A stretch of DNA of 64,000 nucleotides from contig NZ_CP085524.1 in assembly GCF_004353525.1 (NCBI RefSeq), positions 3,183,001 through 3,247,000 on the forward strand, read 5' to 3'. Below are positions 52,132-61,425 of the stretch, piece by piece. The position numbers and the translations under genes are program-made. Source of the stretch: Zhaonella formicivorans (lineage in GTDB: Bacteria > Bacillota > DUOV01 > Zhaonellaceae). The notes beneath the pieces are model-generated. The model was not told where the DNA came from. It was given only the letters and a program-made list of their open reading frames with translations, and made no database searches. Each line of letters begins with the position of its first letter. Position 1 is the first letter of the stretch.

Positions 52132-53863
52132 AACGCGGGTAAGCGCAAAGCTGTTACTGGCCACTACCAGTTTGATGCTCATAGTCCTTTTAGCCCTTGG
52201 TATTTCCCTTTTCAAACTGTTGGAAACATTTTACCTGAACGAAAAAGCCAATAATTTATTGACCCATGGGAAGGAAATAGCGGCGCTGCTCACCAGCGAC
52301 CACCGGTCTCAAATAGCCGGTCAGGTGGAGACCATTGGCAAATTTGTCAATGCCGATGTGATGGTGGTTGACAAAACAGGCTTGGTTATGGCATGCGGCA
52401 ACAGGATGGGCATGAATGAGGGAATGCACCTGCAAACGGCTGAAGTGAGGCAAGTTTTAGCAGGCCAGCCGGTTATAAGGAAGGGTTTTCACGAGCATTT
52501 CAAGGAGCCGGTATTGACTGTGGCCATTCCTGTAGAAACGGGAAACGAGGTGATTGGGGCAGTACTCTTGTACTCTCCTTATAAGGACTTTTATGCCACC
52601 ATTACTTCGATCAAGCATTTAATATTATATACTGCCCTGGGGGCAACCGCCCTGACTATGCTCCTGGCCTTTTTCTTTTCCAATAAACTTTCCAGACCGC
52701 TCATCGCTATGCAAAAAGCCGCGTTGCAAATGTCTACGGGGAACTTTCAAGTGCGGGTACCTATCGAATCGGAGGATGAGATCGGGAGTTTGGCCCAGTC
52801 CATCAACTACATGGCTGAGAACCTGGATAACCATACCAGGGAGCTGTCGCAGCAAAAAGAGAGGTTATCCACCATCTTAACCAGTATGAGCGATGCGGTG
52901 GTTGTCTTTGATAACTCCCAAAAGGTCACGCTATATAATCCGCCGGCAGATAAGCTGCTAGGGCAGCAGTTGGCCCCGGACAAAAAATTCGGAGAGATTT
53001 TCACCACTCTGGACCCACGGGTTTGGCAGCAGGTACTGGCAGGACAAACGCTGAGGGATGTGGAGTTTAGGCTGGACGGCAAAACATTGTCAGCTAACCT
53101 TTCCCCTTGGAAAGGCCAAGACGAGCATACCAGCGGAGTCATCATCATTGTGCAGGATATAACGCAGAAGAAAAGAACGGAGCAAATCCGCAAAGAATTT
53201 GTGGCCAGCGTTTCCCACGAGCTGCGCACCCCCCTCAGCTTTATCCAAGGTTACAGTGAAGCGCTGCTTGATGATATACCCCAGTCGGAAGAAGAAGAAA
53301 AAGAATATTTGGGGATTATTAAAGAAGAGTCCATCAGGTTAAGAAGTCTGGTTGACGATTTGGTTGACTTAAACCAACTGGAATTAGGCCAGCTGCAACT
53401 GAATAAATCGGAAATCGACTTAAGCGATTTAATCAAACAAGTGGTGCGCAAATACCAGTCAACCTCGGCTAGTAGCAACGTGGCCCTTACATTTACGGAA
53501 AAAGGGGTCAGCCAGTATGTATCTGCTGATGCCATGCGCATACAACAAGTGCTCATCAATCTTTTGGACAATGCCTTTAGGCATACTCCTGCCGGAGGCA
53601 CCATTAGAATAATACTGAATTATGAGCCTGAGTGGGCGGTAATTAAGGTAGCTGACACGGGGGTGGGCATTCCTAAGGAGGAAATCCCCCTTATTTGGGA
53701 AAGGTTCTACAAAGTGGACAAAGCCCGTACCAGGCAGGGTGGAACCGGCTTGGGCCTGGCTATCGTTAAGCAGATTATTGAAGGACATAAGGGAGAAATT
53801 TCTGTGGAAAGCGAATTGAACAAAGGGACAAAATTTATTATTAAGCTTCCGTATAAAGACTAA
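52115..53863 (+). CDS. Membrane sensor histidine kinase (HAMP-PAS-HisKA-HATPase)
   Basis: The product is 582 residues. Membrane helices at ~13-35 and ~170-190 flank an extracellular sensor of ~130 residues. A HAMP domain follows (LSRPLIAMQKAALQMSTGNF), then a PAS-like domain (VVFDNSQKVTLYNPPADKLLG). The phosphoacceptor His is in VASVSHELRTPLSFIQGY. N, G1 and G2 boxes are present (LINLLDNAFRHT, VADTGVGIP, GGTGLGLAIVKQI). All catalytic parts are complete. The ligand is unknown. The nearby Met-rich secreted protein and SHOCT protein suggest envelope or metal stress. Confidence 0.94.
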   Translation: MLSWLKTRVSAKLLLATTSLMLIVLLALGISLFKLLETFYLNEKANNLLTHGKEIAALLTSDHRSQIAGQVETIGKFVNADVMVVDKTGLVMACGNRMGMNEGMHLQTAEVRQVLAGQPVIRKGFHEHFKEPVLTVAIPVETGNEVIGAVLLYSPYKDFYATITSIKHLILYTALGATALTMLLAFFFSNKLSRPLIAMQKAALQMSTGNFQVRVPIESEDEIGSLAQSINYMAENLDNHTRELSQQKERLSTILTSMSDAVVVFDNSQKVTLYNPPADKLLGQQLAPDKKFGEIFTTLDPRVWQQVLAGQTLRDVEFRLDGKTLSANLSPWKGQDEHTSGVIIIVQDITQKKRTEQIRKEFVASVSHELRTPLSFIQGYSEALLDDIPQSEEEEKEYLGIIKEESIRLRSLVDDLVDLNQLELGQLQLNKSEIDLSDLIKQVVRKYQSTSASSNVALTFTEKGVSQYVSADAMRIQQVLINLLDNAFRHTPAGGTIRIILNYEPEWAVIKVADTGVGIPKEEIPLIWERFYKVDKARTRQGGTGLGLAIVKQIIEGHKGEISVESELNKGTKFIIKLPYKD

Positions 53864-53951
53864 AAAACAACCACCTTGTTTTAGTCCGGAACATGTTATA
53901 TTTGAAAAGTAGGACTAGAAAGTTACTTTATGTAACGGAGGAGCCACGTGA

Positions 53952-54713
53952 ATGGATATAAGCCGGATAGAAGAGAAAGGTTTAAGTCAATTGGCCAAAA
54001 AATCTATCTACAAGTATATTAAATCAATGGACCTTAATGTAAGCAATAAACTTCCCAGAGAGGAAGTGTTGGCCGAAAAAATAGGCGTAAGCAGGATTAC
54101 GGTAAGAAGCGCCCTTAATGAACTGGCCTCAGAGGGGATAATATTTAGAAAGCAAGGCAAAGGTACCTTTGTCAATAAAGAGGCTTTGCAAATTAAAGTC
54201 ACTTTTAACCCCATAGATGATCTGCGCTTTGTCATTTTAAACAGTGGCTACAATGCTAAAGTGGAAACAGTAAACATAAAAGCAAGGGCCTCAACTATTG
54301 ATGAGGCGAATAAGTTACAAGTAAAACACGAAAGTAAAATCTTTGTAATTGAAAAGATTTTTTATGCTGACGATTATCCGGCAGTATACTGCATAGATAG
54401 AATTCCTGCAGAATCCCTTGAAGGCACAGTTTCCTTTGATGATATGACCACATCAATCTATGAATTTTTGAGGCTGACCCTGGGTAAAATAATTATTTGG
54501 GATAAGGTTGAACTCTCGACAATAACCAGTGAGGAGCTTCGTGCCTTAAGTCCCCACTTCAAATGCACCGATGGTAAATCTTTTTTAAACTGCGATGTTA
54601 TTAATTATGATCAGGAAGATAACCCGGTTTTATATACAAATGAATATATTGACACCAACTATATCCGTTTTAATATGATCAGGCAAAAAAAGTTCAGTTT
54701 TAAGGACAAATAG
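53952..54713 (+). CDS. GntR/HutC-family transcriptional regulator with UTRA domain
   Basis: The product is 253 residues. The N-terminal winged helix (KKSIYKYIKSMDLNVSNKLPREEVLAEKIGVSRITVRSALNEL, then FRKQGKGTFV) is of GntR type. The rest is a UTRA ligand-binding domain (FVIEKIFYADDYPAVYCIDRIP; LYTNEYIDTNYIRF). GGAGGAG precedes the ATG. It is directly upstream of the nucleoside transporter operon and is its likely regulator; the ligand may be a nucleoside or a pathway product. Confidence 0.9.
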   Translation: MDISRIEEKGLSQLAKKSIYKYIKSMDLNVSNKLPREEVLAEKIGVSRITVRSALNELASEGIIFRKQGKGTFVNKEALQIKVTFNPIDDLRFVILNSGYNAKVETVNIKARASTIDEANKLQVKHESKIFVIEKIFYADDYPAVYCIDRIPAESLEGTVSFDDMTTSIYEFLRLTLGKIIIWDKVELSTITSEELRALSPHFKCTDGKSFLNCDVINYDQEDNPVLYTNEYIDTNYIRFNMIRQKKFSFKDK

Positions 54714-55133
54714 ATTTAAAAGGTAAGGGCGGAGAAAATTTTGCAGATGCGAAAAAGTACGCCTGTTTTTTTTAAAAAAAGTAAAACTATTTGTGGGTGC
54801 TGCTAAAAGGTGGTATAAATTTTTTTAAATTTTCGATAAAAATATTGTTTTTTTTTTAGCAAAAGGTTATAATATAAATAAAGGTATTACCTATAACCTA
54901 TTACCCATTATTTGTCTGGTAGTTAACGATATTAAAAGGACTTACAAATAAAATACACAAATAAAATACATCGGGTAAATGCAGCATGACCGTAGCCAAG
55001 CCCCAGCCTATCAAGGTTGGGGCTTGATAATTTTCTGTACAACCCAGGGAGGTTGTTTTACAACGAAAGGGGTGGTCCATAAGAAATTAATTATAATTCC
55101 TGCTAATTAATCTATAAAATATGGGAGGATTTA
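54714..55133 (+). promoter_or_regulatory. Promoter and ~260-nt leader of the BMP transporter operon, with a terminator hairpin
   Basis: TTGTTT (54845-54850) and TATAAT (54868-54873) are spaced 17 bp and form a good promoter. Downstream, two imperfect copies of a GGTATTACC/ACCTATTACC word (about 54885-54912) could be GntR operator half-sites. A 12-bp stem (54997-55008 with 55015-55026) followed by a weak T run lies ~110 nt before bmpA and may attenuate. No known riboswitch core is recognised. The rest is AT rich without an ORF. Confidence 0.6.
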
Positions 55134-56165
55134 ATGGTGAGCAAAAGTAAAAGGATACTGGCATTGTTAATGGTATTTGTTTTTGCAGGTAGTCTGTTAG
55201 TTGGCTGTGGCACTGCGCAGGATAAACAGTCGGGCGAGGCTCAAAGCGAGGAAAAGCAAGAAGCATTTAAAGTTGCAGTTTTGCTTCCCGGACCCATTAA
55301 TGATAACGGCTGGAATGCTTCCGCCTACGAAGGTTTAAAATTAGTTGAGCAAGAGCTGGGTGCGGAAATCGCTTATAAAGAAAGTGTGCCTCAATCGGAT
55401 ATCGAAGAGTCTTTTAGGGGTTATGCTGCTCAAGGTTATAATGTGATTATTGGACATGGATTCCAGTTTGCCGATGCGGCTAAAAAGGTTGCTCAAGAAT
55501 TTCCGGATACTATTTTCCTGATGTCTGACAGCAAGGAATTCCAAGAGCCTAACGTTGGTTCTTACAGCGTTCTTGCTAAAGAAGCCGGTTTCCTGGGAGG
55601 CGTTGTAGCAGCTTCCTATACTAAATCAGGCAAGGTTGCTATTGTTGGGGGTCTGTCTATTCCGCCTGTTACAAATATGGTTGAAGGTTTCAAACTCGGC
55701 GCAAAATATGTTAATCCTCAAGTAGAAGCTCTTACTACAATCACAGGCAGTTTTGAAGATGTTGCCAAAGCGAAAGAAATGGCGAAGGTGTTCATTCAGC
55801 AAGGAGCTGACATCGTCATGCACCAAGCGGACCAGGCCGGTCTAGGGGTGATAGAAGCAGCTAAGGAAGCCAAAATACCTGCCATTGGTGTAATTAAAGA
55901 TCAAAGCGGTTTGGCTCCCGACACGGTGTTGGTCAGTGCCTTCCGCAATATTCCCGAAGGGATTCTTTATATAGTAAAACAAATAAAAGAAGGTAATTTC
56001 AAGGCGCAATTCTATCCGCTTGGTGTTAAGCAAGATGTTGTGGGCTTAATCTGGAACCCACAGCTGGAAGGTAAAGTTTCCCCTGAAGCCAAAGCAAAGA
56101 TCGACCAGATTATCGCCGATCTTAAAGCAGGTAAAATTGACATTGAAGCTTTGCCCCAGCAGTAA
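55134..56165 (+). CDS. BMP-family (PnrA/TmpC-like) ABC transporter substrate-binding lipoprotein
   Basis: The product is 343 residues. A lipoprotein signal with lipobox LLVGC gives a mature Cys near residue 25. The periplasmic-binding fold of the BMP family is evident: PGPINDNGWNASAYEGL, EESFRGYAAQGYNVIIGHGFQFADAAKKVA, LGGVVAASYTKSGKVAIVGG. These proteins usually bind purine nucleosides. GGGAGG precedes the ATG. A terminator-like hairpin follows the gene, so bmpA may be made in excess of the membrane parts downstream. Confidence 0.93.
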   Translation: MVSKSKRILALLMVFVFAGSLLVGCGTAQDKQSGEAQSEEKQEAFKVAVLLPGPINDNGWNASAYEGLKLVEQELGAEIAYKESVPQSDIEESFRGYAAQGYNVIIGHGFQFADAAKKVAQEFPDTIFLMSDSKEFQEPNVGSYSVLAKEAGFLGGVVAASYTKSGKVAIVGGLSIPPVTNMVEGFKLGAKYVNPQVEALTTITGSFEDVAKAKEMAKVFIQQGADIVMHQADQAGLGVIEAAKEAKIPAIGVIKDQSGLAPDTVLVSAFRNIPEGILYIVKQIKEGNFKAQFYPLGVKQDVVGLIWNPQLEGKVSPEAKAKIDQIIADLKAGKIDIEALPQQ

Positions 56166-56202
56166 AGAAAACTAACAGCCAGGGTGACTCATTCATTTTC
56201 TA

Positions 56203-56246
56203 AGCCAAGCCCCATCATAATATGCTGAGGCTTGGCTAATTTTTTA
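56203..56246 (+). terminator. Hairpin with T run between bmpA and the permease genes
   Basis: AGCCAAGCC (56203-56211) pairs with GGCTTGGCT (56229-56237), followed by AATTTTTTA. It probably gives partial termination, because the transporter genes downstream have no other obvious promoter. Confidence 0.75.
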
Positions 56247-56287
56247 TAAAAAGGCAGTCAGAAGACGGAAAGAAAGGGAGGCAAGGA

Positions 56288-57382
56288 ATGACGACAAAAA
56301 TTGATAGCAGGAAAAGTTGGGTAACGGAAAGTTTTAAGAATATGGCCTCTCCACTGGTGGCCATATTCTTTGCCTTGGGCTTGGGCGCAGTGGTTATTTT
56401 ATTTATGGGACTGGACCCTCTCAAAGCTTATGAGAATTTGCTGAAAGGATCATTGGGAAATACCAACGCCATTGGCGAAACGCTTGTTAAGACCACACCT
56501 TTGATTTTTACAGGATTAAGTTTTGCCTTGGCTAAACGCTGCGGCTTAATTAACCTTGGCGCAGAAGGACAGCTCTATATGGGTGGTTTCTTGGCTACTG
56601 TTGTAGGTATCTATCTTAAAGGATTGCCGCTCTTTATTCATTTGCCATTGGCAATCTTGGCAGGTTTTATAGGTGGTGGCTTGTGGGGAATTTTGGCCGC
56701 ATGGTTGAAAGTAAAATTCGGGGCCAGTGAATTGATTACTACTATTATGTTAAACTATGTAGCCATTCACTGGGTAAGCTATCTGGTTACCGGTCCTATG
56801 AAAGAGCCCCCGGGGAATTTCCCCCAAACACCGGCAGTGGAACTATCGGCCCAGCTGCCCAGGATACTTCCCGGAACAAGGCTGCATTTGGGTTTGCTAG
56901 TTGCTTTACTAACTATTGTTTTGTTCTATGTGTTTCTCTGGAAAACAACAGTCGGTTATGAAACCAGGGTTGTGGGTCTGAACTCTGAAGCCGCCAGGTA
57001 TGCCGGAATAAACCCTGAACGCAATGCTTTTTTGTCAATGTTTATTGCAGGGGGATTTGCGGGAATGGCTGGCATGAACGAAATTTTAGGAATACAGCAC
57101 CGGTTGTTCCAGGCATTTTCCCCGGGCTACGGTTTTGACGGTATTGCCGTGGCTTTGCTTGGGCAAAACACTCCCATTGGTATTCTCTTATCAGGGATAT
57201 TGTTTGGCATCTTACGCAGCGGTGCCAATATGATGCAGATGGCTGCCAAAGTGCCAATTGCCGTTATCTATATTATTCAAGCGCTGGTAATCATGTTTGT
57301 AGTAGGCAGCAGTATTTTTAACTTTGTTCAGAAGCGCAAAGGTTTGGCAGCTGCTGCAAAAGGGGAGGGCGTTTCATGCTAG
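56288..57382 (+). CDS. Nucleoside ABC transporter permease (YufP/BmpC-like)
   Basis: The product is 364 residues with about ten hydrophobic helices. Family motifs are FTGLSFALAKRCGLINLGAEGQLYMGG and, later, NSEAARYAGINPERN, as in BMP-linked permeases related to the ribose-type BPD_transp_2 family. GGGAGG precedes the ATG. Its end overlaps the second permease by 7 nt. Confidence 0.93.
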   Translation: MTTKIDSRKSWVTESFKNMASPLVAIFFALGLGAVVILFMGLDPLKAYENLLKGSLGNTNAIGETLVKTTPLIFTGLSFALAKRCGLINLGAEGQLYMGGFLATVVGIYLKGLPLFIHLPLAILAGFIGGGLWGILAAWLKVKFGASELITTIMLNYVAIHWVSYLVTGPMKEPPGNFPQTPAVELSAQLPRILPGTRLHLGLLVALLTIVLFYVFLWKTTVGYETRVVGLNSEAARYAGINPERNAFLSMFIAGGFAGMAGMNEILGIQHRLFQAFSPGYGFDGIAVALLGQNTPIGILLSGILFGILRSGANMMQMAAKVPIAVIYIIQALVIMFVVGSSIFNFVQKRKGLAAAAKGEGVSC

Positions 57383-58296
57383 ATGTAATCACCAACTTTT
57401 TAGCAGCTGATCTGCGTACAGCGACCCCCATTCTACTGGCGGCCCTGGGCTTGGTCTACGGGGAAAGGTCCGGAATCGTGAACATCGGGGCCGAAGGAAT
57501 GATGCTGACAGGGGCTTTAGCGGGCGTTGCCGGTTCCTATTTCTTGGGAAATGCCTGGTTTGGCGCTTTAGCCGGGATGTTCTGCGGAGCTCTCATTTCC
57601 CTCATCTTTGCCTACCTGACCATCACAGTTAAAGCAGATCAGGTTGTGGTAGGCGCGGCTATTAATATTTTAGGTTTGGGCTTAACCACCTCATTTGCCA
57701 GGGTTATGTTCGGGGTCAATACTGCACCTCCGCAAATCGATTCTTTTACACCTGTGGCAATCCCTGTATTAGCAAAAATACCCGTGATCGGGCCGGTGTT
57801 GTTTCAACAAAATGCCCTGGTTTATATTGCACTGCTGCTTGTGCCTGTTGCTCATTTTATCCTCTTTAAAACAGATATTGGTTTGAAAGTGCGGGCAGTG
57901 GGCGAACACCCAAAAGCTTGCGATACTGTGGGTATTGATGTTTACAAGGTCCGTTACGCCAGCGTGTTGGTGAGCGGTTTGCTGTCCGGCTTGGCAGGGG
58001 CTTATGTCTCCCTCGGCTTATTAAGCTTCTTTACGGAGAATATGGTGGCAGGTCGGGGGTTTATAGCTCTGGCAGCTGTTATTTTCGGAAAATGGAGCCC
58101 GTTGGGAGCGCTGGGAGCGGCCCTCTTATTCGGCGCCGGTGATGCATTGCAGTTTCGTTTGCAAGCATCCGGGACAGATATTCCTTTCCAGTTCCTGCTT
58201 ATGGTTCCGTACATCTTGACAATATTGGCATTAGCAGGTTTCGTAGGTAAATCTCAAGGCCCGGCTGCCAGCGGAGTGCCTTATAGTAAGGAGTAA
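57376..58296 (+). CDS. Nucleoside ABC transporter permease (YufQ-like)
   Basis: The product is 306 residues with multiple membrane helices. The GLVYGERSGIVNIGAEGMMLTGAL block near the N-terminus and AVGEHPKACDTVGIDVYKVRY in the cytoplasmic loop match the second permease of BMP-type transporters. The start ATG is inside the 3' end of the first permease with GGGGAGGG ahead, so translation is coupled. Confidence 0.93.
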   Translation: MLDVITNFLAADLRTATPILLAALGLVYGERSGIVNIGAEGMMLTGALAGVAGSYFLGNAWFGALAGMFCGALISLIFAYLTITVKADQVVVGAAINILGLGLTTSFARVMFGVNTAPPQIDSFTPVAIPVLAKIPVIGPVLFQQNALVYIALLLVPVAHFILFKTDIGLKVRAVGEHPKACDTVGIDVYKVRYASVLVSGLLSGLAGAYVSLGLLSFFTENMVAGRGFIALAAVIFGKWSPLGALGAALLFGAGDALQFRLQASGTDIPFQFLLMVPYILTILALAGFVGKSQGPAASGVPYSKE

Positions 58297-58317
58297 AAGA
58301 GTGGAGGGGATCATCTT

Positions 58318-59835
58318 ATGCCGGCATTTTTAGAGATGAGGAACATTGTGAAACAATTCCCCGGTGTGAGGGCTAATGATAACGTCAACTTCGAGGTTAC
58401 AGCGGGGGAAGTCCATACGCTGCTGGGCGAAAATGGCGCTGGAAAAAGTACCTTGATGAGCATCCTTTATGGTTTATATCAACCTACCTCAGGCGAGATT
58501 TATCTAAAAGGCAGAAAAGTTGATATTGTTTCCCCAAAAGTAGCCATTGAACTGGGAATCGGGATGGTCCACCAGCATTTTATGTTAATACCTGCCTTAA
58601 CTGTGGTGGAAAATGTTGTTCTGGGAATGAAATCGGGCAAAGGGGCTGTCTTGGACTTAGAAGGCGCTGCCCAAAAAATAGCCGCTTTATCCAAACAATA
58701 TAACATGGATATAGATCCTTGGGCCAAAGTGTGGCAGCTGTCGGTAGGTCAGCAGCAGCGCCTGGAGATTATCAAAGCACTTTACCGTGGGGCTGATCTG
58801 CTAATTCTCGATGAACCGACTGCCGTCTTGACGCCGCAGGAAGTAGAAGAATTGTTTGTGATGATGCGGCAGTTAACTCAGGAAGGTCATACCGTTATTT
58901 TCATCAGCCACAAGCTAAACGAAGTGATGACCATAAGCAACCGAGTAACGGTTTTAAGAGCGGGCAAGTCGGTGGCCACAGTTAACACCAAGGATACCAG
59001 TAAGGAAGAATTAGCCCGCCTCATGGTGGGAAGGGATGTATTTCTACGATTCGATAAAAAGCCATGCAACCCGGGTCAACCGGTACTGGAAATGCAAAAT
59101 ATAGAAAGTTTGAATAACAAAGGGTTAAAAGCCCTTAAAGGGCTGTCGCTAACCGTCAGGGCTGGAGAAGTGCTGGGTATTGCGGGCGTTGATGGCAACG
59201 GCCAGTCTGAGCTGGTAGAGGCCATCGCCGGTCTGCGTAAAGTGACCGCCGGTACAGTCAGAGTTAACGGCAAAGATGTTACTAATAAGCATCCCAGGGA
59301 GATCTTGGAGGAAAAAGTGGCCCACATTCCTGAAGATCGTCATAAGCGCGGACTGGTCATGGATATGTCCATCAAGGAAAACATGATGCTCATGAGCTAT
59401 TACAAGCAACCTTTTGCCCACGGGCTCTTTTTGGACTGGAAATTCATCGAAAACCACTCGGAGGAGCTTGTAGAGCAGTATAACGTCAAAACACCGAATA
59501 TTGAAGTAAAGGCCAGAAATTTGTCCGGGGGTAATCAACAGAAAGTTATTTTGGGACGGGAAATTTCCAGGGAACCCAACCTCTTAATTGCCATGCACCC
59601 CACCAGGGGCCTGGATATCGGGGCAACAGAATACGTGCATAAGAGGATTATTCAAGAAAGGGACCGCGGCTGCGGCGTGCTATTGGTATCCACCGAGCTG
59701 GAAGAAATCTTCTCCCTTAGTGACAGAATTGCTGTTATTTATGAAGGGGAAATCATGGGTGTTATAGATGCCAAAGAAGCCAGCATTGAAGAATTGGGAT
59801 TGATGATGGCCGGATCAAAAAAAGTTGCCAGCTAA
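58318..59835 (+). CDS. Nucleoside ABC transporter ATP-binding protein (double ABC domain, YufO-like)
   Basis: The product is 505 residues with two ABC domains in one chain. The first has Walker A GENGAGKS (~38-45), signature LSVGQQQR and Walker B LLILDEPTA. The second has a degenerate GVDGNGQSE P-loop, LSGGNQQK and LLIAMHPTRGLD, the usual asymmetry of this class. It starts 21 nt after the second permease with GGAGGGG ahead. Operon order is binding protein, two permeases, then ATPase. A strong terminator follows. Confidence 0.95.
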   Translation: MPAFLEMRNIVKQFPGVRANDNVNFEVTAGEVHTLLGENGAGKSTLMSILYGLYQPTSGEIYLKGRKVDIVSPKVAIELGIGMVHQHFMLIPALTVVENVVLGMKSGKGAVLDLEGAAQKIAALSKQYNMDIDPWAKVWQLSVGQQQRLEIIKALYRGADLLILDEPTAVLTPQEVEELFVMMRQLTQEGHTVIFISHKLNEVMTISNRVTVLRAGKSVATVNTKDTSKEELARLMVGRDVFLRFDKKPCNPGQPVLEMQNIESLNNKGLKALKGLSLTVRAGEVLGIAGVDGNGQSELVEAIAGLRKVTAGTVRVNGKDVTNKHPREILEEKVAHIPEDRHKRGLVMDMSIKENMMLMSYYKQPFAHGLFLDWKFIENHSEELVEQYNVKTPNIEVKARNLSGGNQQKVILGREISREPNLLIAMHPTRGLDIGATEYVHKRIIQERDRGCGVLLVSTELEEIFSLSDRIAVIYEGEIMGVIDAKEASIEELGLMMAGSKKVAS

Positions 59836-59837
59836 TT

Positions 59838-59868
59838 AAAACAGCCCCAAAAAATTTGGGGCTGTTTT
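59838..59868 (+). terminator. Terminator of the transporter operon
   Basis: A 13-bp stem (59838-59850 with 59856-59868) around CAGCCCCA/TGGGGCTG ends in TTTT. Confidence 0.9.
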
Positions 59869-60060
59869 AATCTCCCCAGTGACCGCTCCCTTGATAATTT
59901 TAAGCAAAATATTCGGCAAAGTGATAAAATAACCTTTTAGGAATGGCCATAATTTGGCAACAAAAGTATTAGAAATTCAGATGCCTTTCATGTTTTCTTT
60001 TGTATAAGTTTAGCTAGTTCTGCTTAATTTAAATGTAAAGACCAATTAGGAGTGATGAAT

Positions 60061-61149
60061 ATGAGCATGATCCAAGCACTCAATGCCCCTAGTAAATATG
60101 TCCAGGGCGTAGGCGCCTTGCAAGTGGCCGAAAAGTACATAGGAAATTTTGGTTCCGAAGCACTCATTATTGCTGACCCCTTTGTGCTAAATACGGCGCA
60201 GACTTTACTGGCCAAAGGTCTGGGCAAAATTAAATATCGGATTGAACGATTTGGTGGAGAGTGTTCTAAACCTGAAATTGAACGTTTAAAAACAATTGCT
60301 GTCAACGAAGGTGTCGACCTGATTATCGGCTTTGGTGGAGGCAAGACCTTGGATACAGCCAAAGCAGTAGCTTACTACGCAATGCTCCCTGTAGCGATCT
60401 TACCTACTATTGCTTCCACCGATGCTCCTTGCAGCGCTTTGGCTGTGGTTTATAAAGAAACGGGGGAATTTGAGGAGTATTTGCTTTTACCCAAAAACCC
60501 GGAGATAGTATTAGTTGATACTCGCATCATAGCTAATGCCCCTGCAAGATTTCTTGTGGCCGGCATGGGGGATGCCCTGGCAACGAAATTTGAAGCGGAA
60601 GCAAGCAGTACGCGGCATCTTCCCGCTATGTCGGGAGGAATAGCTACTGCCAGCGCCCTGGCCTTGGCCAATCTCTGCTACGATACGCTCATCGAATACG
60701 GGTTGACAGCCAAAACAGCAGTACAACGGCAGGTTGTAACTCCGGCAGTGGAAAGGATTGTGGAAGCTAATACTCTGCTAAGCGGACTTGGCTTTGAAAG
60801 CGGAGGGCTTGCCGCAGCTCATGCAATTCATAACGGCCTCACTGTTTTGGAGGAAACTCACCGCTATTTTCACGGAGAAAAGGTTGCTTTCTCCACCATT
60901 GTTCAGTTGGTAATGGAAAACAGGCCTACCGATGTCATTTTTGAAGTAGTGGATTTTTGTCGGTCTGTTGGTTTGCCAACTACTCTGAACGAGCTAGGAC
61001 TAGAGGGTATCGATGAGCAAAAGCTGCGCAAAGTAGCAGAAGCTGCAACTGCCGAAAATGAAACAATTCATAATATGCCTTTTCCTGTAGATGCGCAAAT
61101 GGTTTATGATGCCATTTTAGCGGCTGATGCTTTAGGTATGCTCGACTAA
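60061..61149 (+). CDS. gldA: Glycerol dehydrogenase (GldA-like, iron-type alcohol dehydrogenase fold)
   Basis: From ATG 60061 (TTAGGAG 7 nt upstream; GTG 60052 and ATG 60055 are also in frame) it is 362 residues. The NAD site GFGGGKTLDTAKAVAY and the metal-binding Asp/His ligands in GMGDALATKFEAE, GLAAAHAIHNGL and the H of THRYFHGEKVAF are present. It oxidises glycerol to dihydroxyacetone or reduces small carbonyls; substrate range in this family varies. Both ends have terminators, so it is a separate transcript. Confidence 0.92.
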   Translation: MSMIQALNAPSKYVQGVGALQVAEKYIGNFGSEALIIADPFVLNTAQTLLAKGLGKIKYRIERFGGECSKPEIERLKTIAVNEGVDLIIGFGGGKTLDTAKAVAYYAMLPVAILPTIASTDAPCSALAVVYKETGEFEEYLLLPKNPEIVLVDTRIIANAPARFLVAGMGDALATKFEAEASSTRHLPAMSGGIATASALALANLCYDTLIEYGLTAKTAVQRQVVTPAVERIVEANTLLSGLGFESGGLAAAHAIHNGLTVLEETHRYFHGEKVAFSTIVQLVMENRPTDVIFEVVDFCRSVGLPTTLNELGLEGIDEQKLRKVAEAATAENETIHNMPFPVDAQMVYDAILAADALGMLD

Positions 61150-61157
61150 AAAGTCTG

Positions 61158-61184
61158 ACCGGGGCCCTTTTGGTCCCGGTTTTG
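61158..61184 (+). terminator. Terminator of gldA
   Basis: ACCGGGGCC (61158-61166) pairs with GGTCCCGGT (61172-61180; one G-U), followed by TTTTG. Confidence 0.85.
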
Positions 61185-61425
61185 TGTGATCTTTTTCCTT
61201 CCGAATCAGCTCCCGGTTAACATAATCCCGTACAAAATTGAAATGAAAAAAAGGATTTAGCCGGTTGTTATAGAATTGTTATCTATCCGGTTTACTGTTC
61301 AGGGGAGGTTTTGCACAAGCGTATTCAAGCTGATGCTATCACCGCTTGAACCGCGATCGGATAATTATGTACTGGGACGCTACAGAAGTCCATTGAAATG
61401 CAGTAAGGTAGGACGGAGGGAAAAA

